DNA from: Myxococcales bacterium
GTDB lineage: Bacteria; Myxococcota_A; Polyangia; Polyangiales; Polyangiaceae
Assembly (NCBI GenBank): GCA_016712525.1
Contig: JADJQX010000008.1
Coordinates: 558,001 to 622,000, forward strand
Length of the DNA: 64,000 nt
Reading direction: 5' to 3'
In this document: piece after piece, positions 58,528 to 64,000 of the stretch
Layout of the letters: every line of letters starts with the position of its first letter
Position numbering within the stretch: position 1 is the first letter of the stretch
Program-made: the position numbers and the translations under genes
Notes under the pieces: model-generated
Databases searched by the model: none
What the model was told of the DNA's origin: nothing
Seen by the model: only the letters and a program-made list of their open reading frames with translations

Positions 58528-59496
58528 CTACACCGCTCGCGCGAGGTGCACCGCGAAGAGCGACGCGTCGTCGGTGTAGGTGACCTCACGCCCGAAGCCC
58601 GCGCTCGCCAGCATGGCGTCGACCCGGGTCGTGTCGTACTTGCGGCTCGACTCGGTGTGGATACGCTCGCCTCGCTCGAAATGAACGGTGAGGCCGAGCT
58701 GCTCGATCGAGACGGACTGCTCGCAGAGGCTCTCGAGGTGCATCTCGATCCGTGACGCTTCGTCGTTCCAGAGCGCCACGTGACGGAACGTCTCGACCTC
58801 GAAGCGGCCGCCGAGCTCGCGGTTGATGCGGGTGAGGACGTTCTTGTTGAACGCCGCCGTCACGCCCGCGGCGTCGTCGTAGGCGGGCACGAGCCGCTCG
58901 GGGCTCTTCCGGAGGTCCGTGCCGAGGAGGAGGCCATCCCCGGGCCGGAGCGCGGCGCGTGTGCCCGCGAGGAGCGCGTGCGCCTCGGCCTCGTCGAAGT
59001 TGCCGATCGAGCTCCCGATGAAGAGGACGAGCGTCGGTGAGCCGAGGTCACGGATGACGGGGAACGACGCCTCGTGGTGACCGACGAAGCGCTCGACCAC
59101 GATCTCGGGCAGCTCCCGCGAGAGGCGTGACGCGGCTTCGCAGAGCGCCGAGGCCGAGACGTCGACCGCGAGGAATCGACACGACGCCTGCGCGCGCACG
59201 ACCGCCTCGAGGATGAGCTGCGTCTTCGTGGCCGTCCCTGCTCCGAGCTCCACCACGGTGAGCGGACGCGTCGCGCCCGCTCGCATACGCCGCACGACGT
59301 CGTCCGCGTGGACCGCGAGGATCGCGCGCTCGGTGCGCGTCGGGTAGTACTCCGGGAGCTCGGTGATTCGCTCGTAGAGGGCCGAGCCGGCGGCGTCGTA
59401 GAAGAGGTAGGGGGGTAGGCTCTTGTGTGGGCAAGAGAGCCCGCGGAGCACGTCGGCGGCGATGGGCGACCTCGGGAAAGCTTCCACGACCGTCAC
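58528..59496 (-). CDS. egtD: L-histidine N-alpha-methyltransferase (ergothioneine biosynthesis)
   Basis: A 322-residue EgtD-family methyltransferase. It shows PHKSLPPYLFYDAAGSALYERITELPEYYPTRTE at the start, SAM motif ELGAGTATKT, VLFIGSSIGNFDEAEA, LLLGTDLRKSPERL, YDDAAGVTAAFNKNVLTRINRELGG, and the histidine-binding IHTESSRKY segment. It trimethylates histidine to hercynine. It overlaps the DUF427 gene by 4 bp and ends the six-gene operon. Confidence 0.95.
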   Translation of the reverse strand: MTVVEAFPRSPIAADVLRGLSCPHKSLPPYLFYDAAGSALYERITELPEYYPTRTERAILAVHADDVVRRMRAGATRPLTVVELGAGTATKTQLILEAVVRAQASCRFLAVDVSASALCEAASRLSRELPEIVVERFVGHHEASFPVIRDLGSPTLVLFIGSSIGNFDEAEAHALLAGTRAALRPGDGLLLGTDLRKSPERLVPAYDDAAGVTAAFNKNVLTRINRELGGRFEVETFRHVALWNDEASRIEMHLESLCEQSVSIEQLGLTVHFERGERIHTESSRKYDTTRVDAMLASAGFGREVTYTDDASLFAVHLARAV

Positions 59497-59777
59497 TTCG
59501 TCACCTCGACGCCGCGCCAGAACGCCACGTGCCCCGCGATCGCGCGTGCCGCGTCTTTCGGGCTCGGATACGTCCAGGCGGCGTCCTCGTTGGTCGCGCC
59601 GTCGACGACGACGTGAAAGTAGCTCGCCTCGCCCTTCCAGCCGCAGGTCGTCTTCGTGGGGCTCTCGCGGAAGAAGCGCATGTCGAGAGAAGAACGTGGA
59701 AAGTACACGTTCCCTTCGACCACCTCGAACACGTCGCTCTCCGCCAACAAGGCCCCACGGTACATCGCCTTCGCCAT
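59493..59777 (-). CDS. DUF427 protein
   Basis: A 94-residue DUF427-family protein with the full signature: AESDVFEVVEGNVYFPRSSLDMRFF, KTTCGWKGEASYFHVVVDG and AAWTYPSPKDAARAIAGHVAFWRGVEV. The conserved Cys in TTCGWKG is present. The function of the family is unknown; here it sits between egtB and egtD, overlapping egtD by 4 bp, which suggests a role with sulfur or hercynine intermediates. Confidence 0.92.
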   Translation of the reverse strand: MAKAMYRGALLAESDVFEVVEGNVYFPRSSLDMRFFRESPTKTTCGWKGEASYFHVVVDGATNEDAAWTYPSPKDAARAIAGHVAFWRGVEVTK

Positions 59778-59822
59778 CGTCGTTCTCCCTTCACGCGTGG
59801 CCCCGCCCGGAGGCACGGCCGC

Positions 59823-61115
59823 TCATTCGATGCCAGTACGCTCGCGGGGGCGCCCGGTTTCGCCCCGGACGTCACGCGCGACCCGAGCGCCGGTCATTTG
59901 GAAGCCCGTGTCGGGCGGCCAGAAATTGCGGTACGTCGCGCGCACGTGGCCCCGAGGTGTCAGCGCCGAGCCGCCACGAAGCACGTACTGCCCGACCATG
60001 AACTTCCCGTTGTACTCGCCCACGGCCCCCTCGGCCGGAGCATACCCCGGATACGCCGCGTAGGAAGACGACGTCCACTCCCACACGTCGCCGAAGAGCT
60101 GCTCCACGCGGCGCGAGCCCGACGCGGACGCGACCGGGCGAAGGACCTCGTCGTCCACGAAATTCCCGACCTCGGGATCGACGTGCGAGGCGACGTGCTC
60201 CCACTCCCCCTCCGTCGGGAGCCGTCCGCCCAGGAACCGCGCGATCGCGTCGGCCTCGTAGTAGTCGAGGTGAGAGGCTGGCTCGGCCGGATCGAGCTCG
60301 ACGAGCCCCCGCAGCGTGAACCCCAAGACGGAGCCGGGCTCTACCCTCATGCCGTGCGGAGCCGTGAGGCCGAGCGCGCGAACGCGTTCGTACCCCGCGG
60401 AGAGCCAGAGCGAGGGGGTGCGATACCCACCCGCCTCGACGAACGCGCGCACCTCGGCCACGTTCACGGGGCGCGTGGCGATCGCGAACGGCTCGAGAAA
60501 AATGCGGTGACGCGGGCCTTCGTTGTCGAACGAAAACCTCGTGCCCTCGTGCCCGACGACGCACACTCCGCCCGCGTGCTCTGCGAAGACGAGGTCTCCT
60601 GGCGAGCGCCTCGTGCTCGAAGCTCCTGCAGGGAGGTACGCCGGAAGGAGCGGGCTCTCCGAGAACGCGTGACGAATGTCCGTGAGGAGGAGCTCCTGAT
60701 GCTGCTGCTCGTGTGCGAGGCCAAGGTCGACGAGCGCTTCGAGCGCAGGCCAATCTTCGTCGGGAGCCTCCCGGAGGAGGTCGCACATCGACGCGTCGAC
60801 GGCGCGACGGTACGCGCCGACCGCTTCGGCCGTCGGGCGCGACAAGAGCCCCCGCTTCGGCCTCGCGTGCCGCTCACCGAGCCCTTCGTAGTACGAGTTG
60901 AAGAGGTACCCGTACCGAGGATCGACCGGCGGGCCCCCCCTCGGCGCGAGCACGAACGCCTCGAAAAACCACGTGGTGTGGGCCCGGTGCCACTTCGTGG
61001 GGCTCGCGCTCGGCATCGACTGCAGGCCCTGATCCTCGGGAGAGAGAGGCGCGGCGAGGTGCTCCGTGCGAGCACGAACGGCGAGGTACCGTCGGGCGAG
61101 CTCCTCGCGCGTCAC
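59823..61115 (-). CDS. egtB: Ergothioneine biosynthesis sulfoxide synthase EgtB
   Basis: A 430-residue EgtB. The N-terminal DinB-like helical domain has the iron site THTTWFFEAFVL-type His and HEQQHQELLL (His-x3-His-x-Glu). The C-terminal formylglycine-generating-enzyme-like lectin fold has GGRLPTEGEWEHVA, FGDVWEWTSSSY, GGSALTPRGHVRATYRNFW and FQMTGARVARD. It joins hercynine to a thiol (cysteine or gamma-glutamylcysteine) with oxygen. It starts at a GTG overlapping the GST stop. No egtA, egtC or egtE is seen in the window. Confidence 0.95.
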   Translation of the reverse strand: MTREELARRYLAVRARTEHLAAPLSPEDQGLQSMPSASPTKWHRAHTTWFFEAFVLAPRGGPPVDPRYGYLFNSYYEGLGERHARPKRGLLSRPTAEAVGAYRRAVDASMCDLLREAPDEDWPALEALVDLGLAHEQQHQELLLTDIRHAFSESPLLPAYLPAGASSTRRSPGDLVFAEHAGGVCVVGHEGTRFSFDNEGPRHRIFLEPFAIATRPVNVAEVRAFVEAGGYRTPSLWLSAGYERVRALGLTAPHGMRVEPGSVLGFTLRGLVELDPAEPASHLDYYEADAIARFLGGRLPTEGEWEHVASHVDPEVGNFVDDEVLRPVASASGSRRVEQLFGDVWEWTSSSYAAYPGYAPAEGAVGEYNGKFMVGQYVLRGGSALTPRGHVRATYRNFWPPDTGFQMTGARVARDVRGETGRPRERTGIE

Positions 61116-61879
61116 GGCGTGCCCTCCGCAGCCCAGCTCGGGACGAGGTCGAGCTCCGGGTACGCACGAAAGATCCCGCTCGAGGAGAAGGCGAGCCGCC
61201 GCGGAGAGGCGAGGTACGCGGCCACGCGAGGGCGCGCGGCGACACGTTCCTCGAGGGACGCGAGCGCCGGGAGGGTGCGCTGCTTCGCGGCCATGGCCCG
61301 TGGGAACGCGTAGCGCAGCCCCGCGAGCACGTGGAACATGGACAGGTCCGCGTACGTGTGCACGCCCACGAGCGAGCGCGGCTCTCGGGCGTCGGCATTT
61401 TCCCGGACGATCCGCTCGAAGTAGTCGAGGAATTTCGGGAGGCGATGCTCGAGGAAGGCGGTCGTCCGCTGCCGCGCCGCTTCGGTTTGTTCTTCGTAGT
61501 AGAGCGACGTCCCGATCGGGTGGTGCGTGTCGTGCACCTCCGAGACCAGGTCGGAGATCGTGAGCTGGAGGGCGAGCGTTCCGTGCCCTTGCCCTTCCCC
61601 CTCACCCGCGAGGCCGAGCCGAGGCCCGAGGTAAACCAGGATCGCGCCCACCTGGGCGAGCACGAGGGATCCATGGCGGAGGATCGGTGGAGCGAAAGGC
61701 CGGGCCCCCGCGCCAGGGTGCTCTTGCAGGAGCGCCTTGAGCGCCTCGACCCCGCCGTGCGCCGCAGAGCGCGCGACGTCGACGTAGGGAGCGCCTGCGT
61801 CTTCGAGCGCGAGCCGGACGAGCTCGCCGCGACCGGGAATGTGAGGCCAGTAGAAGAGCTCGTAGTCGACGTCGTTCAT
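61112..61879 (-). CDS. Glutathione S-transferase-family protein
   Basis: A 255-residue GST-fold protein. The thioredoxin-like N-terminal domain starts YELFYWPHIPGRGELVRLALEDAGAPYVDV, with the Tyr expected at the thiol site and a later AQVGAILVYLG. The C-terminal helical domain includes VGVHTYADLSMFHVLAGL. It overlaps both the transporter and egtB genes by 4 bp. Its place suggests a thiol-exchange or C-S step linked to ergothioneine, which is inference. Confidence 0.88.
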   Translation of the reverse strand: MNDVDYELFYWPHIPGRGELVRLALEDAGAPYVDVARSAAHGGVEALKALLQEHPGAGARPFAPPILRHGSLVLAQVGAILVYLGPRLGLAGEGEGQGHGTLALQLTISDLVSEVHDTHHPIGTSLYYEEQTEAARQRTTAFLEHRLPKFLDYFERIVRENADAREPRSLVGVHTYADLSMFHVLAGLRYAFPRAMAAKQRTLPALASLEERVAARPRVAAYLASPRRLAFSSSGIFRAYPELDLVPSWAAEGTP

Positions 61880-63384
61880 GATCGGGGTTCCTTGTGCGAG
61901 ACGAGGCCGCGCGGGACGATGCGGCGCTCGGCGAAACGAAACACGGACAGCACGAGCAACGAGAGCAGCGCGGCGGGCACGGCGCCTTCGAGGATGGTCG
62001 GGGCCGACTCGAGCCGCACGCCCGTGAGGATCGGCTGACCGTAACCACCTGCACCTACCATGGCCCCTAGCGTCGCCGTGCCCACGGAGAGCACCGCCGC
62101 CGTTCGTACGCCCGAGACGATGCTCGGCGACGCCAACGGGAGGTCGACACGACGCAGGCGCTCGGCGCGCGGGAGCCCCAAGAGGTCGGCGCTCTCGACG
62201 AGGCGCGGGTCGATCGTCGTGAGCCCCGTCACGGTGCCCTCGACGACCGGAAAGAGCGAATACACGACGAGCGCGACGACGGCGGGCACGGTCCCGATGC
62301 CCAGCACGGGGACCAGCAGCACGAGGAGGGCGAGCGAAGGCACGGTCTGAACGACCCCGGAGATCCCGAGCACGATCGAGGCGAGCTTCGGCCTGCGCGA
62401 GCACACGACCCCGAGAGGCAGGCCGACGAGCATCGCTAGCAGTAGCCCGCCGAGCGAGAGCTGCACGTGCTCGAGGGTGCGCCGGACGAGGCGGCCCGAG
62501 AGGGTGTCGCGCGTGCTCGGGGCGACGATCCCGAGCGCTCGCTCGGCGAACCCGTGCGCGACGGAGTCCTCCGAGAGCCGGCTCACCAAGACGTCCGCGT
62601 TCATGCGGCGCATGGTCTCCGCGTCGATGCGCCCCTCCATCGAGAGGACCTTCGCGAGGCATGCGGGCGCGCGCTCGCCGAGGCGCGCGTCGTAGAGCAC
62701 GATCGCGCGGTAGGCTGGAAAATAGCCGCGGTCGTCGGCGAGCACGCGGAGCCCGTGGGCCACGATCGCCGCGTCGGTCGTGTAGACGTCGGTGACGTCG
62801 ACCCCGCCTTGGACGAGCGCGCGCTCGGCGACGTCGTGGTCCATCGCACGCACTTCCCCTGGGACGAGCCCGTAGGCGCGACGAAGCCCCTCGAAGCCGT
62901 CGGCGCGACCGACGATCTCGTGCGAGAGGCCGAAGACGAGCGGCCGCACCCTCGTGAGATCGCTCGTACGAACGAGCCTCTCCTTCGTCGCCAGGTCCTC
63001 GCGCACGGCGAGCGCGTAGGTGTTGTCGAAGCCGAGCGGGCGCGACACCGCGATCCCGAGCTCGGCGAGCTTCGCGCGGAGGTCGGCCTCCGGGGCACCC
63101 CGCGGCAAATGCAAGAGCTCCTGTTCGAGCGTCCCCGTGTACTCGACGTACGCGTCGATCTCCTTGGCGACGAGCGCACGAAAGAGCACGACGCTCCCGC
63201 CGAGCCCACGGAGGTGACGGACCTCGGAGCCCGCTCCGCGGCACGCCTGCGCCACGACCTCGCCCAATACGACGCCTTCGGTGAACGCCTTCGAGCCGAC
63301 GGTCAAGGGGCGCGCCGAGGCCTCCGACGCCACGACGAGCGACACCACGACGAGCGCGAACGCCGAGGCCACGCGACGGGTCAC
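61876..63384 (-). CDS. Fused substrate-binding protein/permease of an osmoprotectant/ergothioneine-type ABC transporter
   Basis: A 502-residue protein. The GTG at 63384 overlaps the ATPase stop (GTGA) and opens a signal peptide (VVSLVVASEASA). Residues 30-290 are an OpuAC/OsmX-type binding domain (LTVGSKAFTEGVVLGEVVAQ, VEYTGTLEQELL, DVTDVYTTDAAIVAHGL). Residues 295-490 are a permease with five or six helices and the EAA-like loop ESADLLGLPRAERLRRVDLPLASPSI. Known fused versions (OpuBC, EgtU) place the permease first; here the order is reversed. The cargo is a quaternary-amine compound; context favours ergothioneine or hercynine. Confidence 0.9.
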   Translation of the reverse strand: MTRRVASAFALVVVSLVVASEASARPLTVGSKAFTEGVVLGEVVAQACRGAGSEVRHLRGLGGSVVLFRALVAKEIDAYVEYTGTLEQELLHLPRGAPEADLRAKLAELGIAVSRPLGFDNTYALAVREDLATKERLVRTSDLTRVRPLVFGLSHEIVGRADGFEGLRRAYGLVPGEVRAMDHDVAERALVQGGVDVTDVYTTDAAIVAHGLRVLADDRGYFPAYRAIVLYDARLGERAPACLAKVLSMEGRIDAETMRRMNADVLVSRLSEDSVAHGFAERALGIVAPSTRDTLSGRLVRRTLEHVQLSLGGLLLAMLVGLPLGVVCSRRPKLASIVLGISGVVQTVPSLALLVLLVPVLGIGTVPAVVALVVYSLFPVVEGTVTGLTTIDPRLVESADLLGLPRAERLRRVDLPLASPSIVSGVRTAAVLSVGTATLGAMVGAGGYGQPILTGVRLESAPTILEGAVPAALLSLLVLSVFRFAERRIVPRGLVSHKEPRS

Positions 63385-64000
63385 GTGGCCACCTCTCCGA
63401 GGCACGCGTCGAGAAGGCGCGCCGTGAACGAGCCTCGCTCCGCCGCGCGGAGGTCGGCGAGGGAGCCACGCGCGTCGATGCGCCCTTCGTGCACGACGAC
63501 GATCTCGTCGCCCAGGGCGACCGCCTCGTCGAGATCGTGGGTGACCATGACGACCGCCGCCCCCGAGCGACGCAAGAGATCGCGGAGGTCCCGTCGGAGC
63601 TCGGAGCGCACGACGGGATCGAGCGCCCCGAGCGGCTCGTCGAGGAGCACGAGGCCGGGCTCGTCCATGAGCGCGCGGACGAGCGCGACGCGCTGCCTTT
63701 GGCCGCCGGACAGCTCGAAGGGGAGCCGCGCGAAGAGCGAAGGATCGACGCGGGCGAGGCGGGCGAGCGACGTGAAGCGCTCTTCGATCTCTTCCGCGCC
63801 TCGACCGAGCGCGCGGGCACGAAGCGTCGCGTTCGCGCGCACGTCGAGGTGAGGGAAGAGCCCTCCCTCTTGGGTGACGTAGCCGATGCGGCGGCGCACC
63901 GTGTCGTGGCGTGCGGGGACGAGAGGCTCACCGAAGACCTCGACGCGCCCCCGATCGGCGACGACGAGCCCCGCGAACAGCCGGAGGACGGTGCTCTTCC
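63381..64000 (-). CDS. ABC transporter ATPase, partial at right edge
   Basis: At least 206 codons of an OpuA/ProV-type ATPase whose 5' end lies beyond the window. The frame is open to base 64000, where the Walker A end GKSTVLRLFAGL is visible. Then come the Q-loop VTQEGGLFPHLDV, signature LSGGQRQRVALVRAL, Walker B LVLLDEPLGALDP and H-loop MVTHDLDEA. It powers the fused permease encoded just downstream, overlapping it by 4 bp. Confidence 0.93.
   Translation of the reverse strand, partial: KSTVLRLFAGLVVADRGRVEVFGEPLVPARHDTVRRRIGYVTQEGGLFPHLDVRANATLRARALGRGAEEIEERFTSLARLARVDPSLFARLPFELSGGQRQRVALVRALMDEPGLVLLDEPLGALDPVVRSELRRDLRDLLRRSGAAVVMVTHDLDEAVALGDEIVVVHEGRIDARGSLADLRAAERGSFTARLLDACLGEVAT

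Overview
The window is high-GC DNA (roughly 70% by eye) with dense genes, many 4-bp ATGA/GTGA overlaps, and many secreted lipoproteins that carry Asp/Thr/Pro-rich linkers, c-type heme motifs or RCC1 repeats. It also has DUF1552/DUF1592 pairs and sigma-54 activators. Together these suggest a myxobacterium-like member of the Myxococcota (Polyangia type). This is inferred from gene content; there is no rRNA in the window. I saw no tRNA, rRNA, CRISPR array, IS element or phage gene.

Layout. 0-6.6 kb: TauE/SafE exporter, heme lipoprotein, membrane adenylate cyclase, coiled-coil lipoprotein, RCC1-repeat lipoprotein, SRPBCC protein and an unknown protein. 6.7-11.7 kb: sua5, then a tight operon of RidA-like protein, atypical crotonase, acyl-CoA dehydrogenase and an Old Yellow Enzyme fused to a fibronectin-like tail. 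11.8-15.9 kb: LamG-like lipoprotein, RecQ, and a response regulator-diguanylate cyclase. 16.1-18.0 kb: three-gene Cys-rich / YtkA-like / outer-membrane cluster.

18.0-33.1 kb is the most coherent part: a sulfide/thiosulfate handling island. It encodes a TsdA-like diheme cytochrome, sulfide:quinone oxidoreductase with DUF1641, an ETHE1-type persulfide dioxygenase, two rhodaneses, thioredoxin, OsmC, two porins, two YeeE/YedE half-transporters, a TauE/SafE exporter, two ECF sigma factors and one sigma-54 activator. Most of its transcription units carry a TGGCACG-type (-24/-12) promoter. About 40-65 bp further upstream lie direct repeats of GTTTCA (or TGAAAC), mostly phased at 10 bp. I read this as a sigma-54 regulon controlled by the activator encoded at the end of the YeeE/TauE operon.

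33.3-40.9 kb: a frameshifted gene, a large heme/beta-propeller lipoprotein, the DUF1552/DUF1592 pair and a DUF481 barrel. 41-47.9 kb: molybdopterin oxidoreductase, GYPQQ-repeat lipoprotein, cyclophilin, metallophosphoesterase and aldehyde dehydrogenase. 48-58.3 kb: an AcoR-like activator divergent from the dehydrogenase, M23 peptidase, a large acyl-CoA dehydrogenase, PhzF, a secreted esterase, a MarR/DUF4336 divergent pair with twin inverted repeats, DUF2505, a small membrane protein and a CBS protein. 58.5-64 kb: a six-gene operon joining an osmoprotectant/ergothioneine-type ABC transporter to GST, EgtB, DUF427 and EgtD; its ATPase runs off the right edge.
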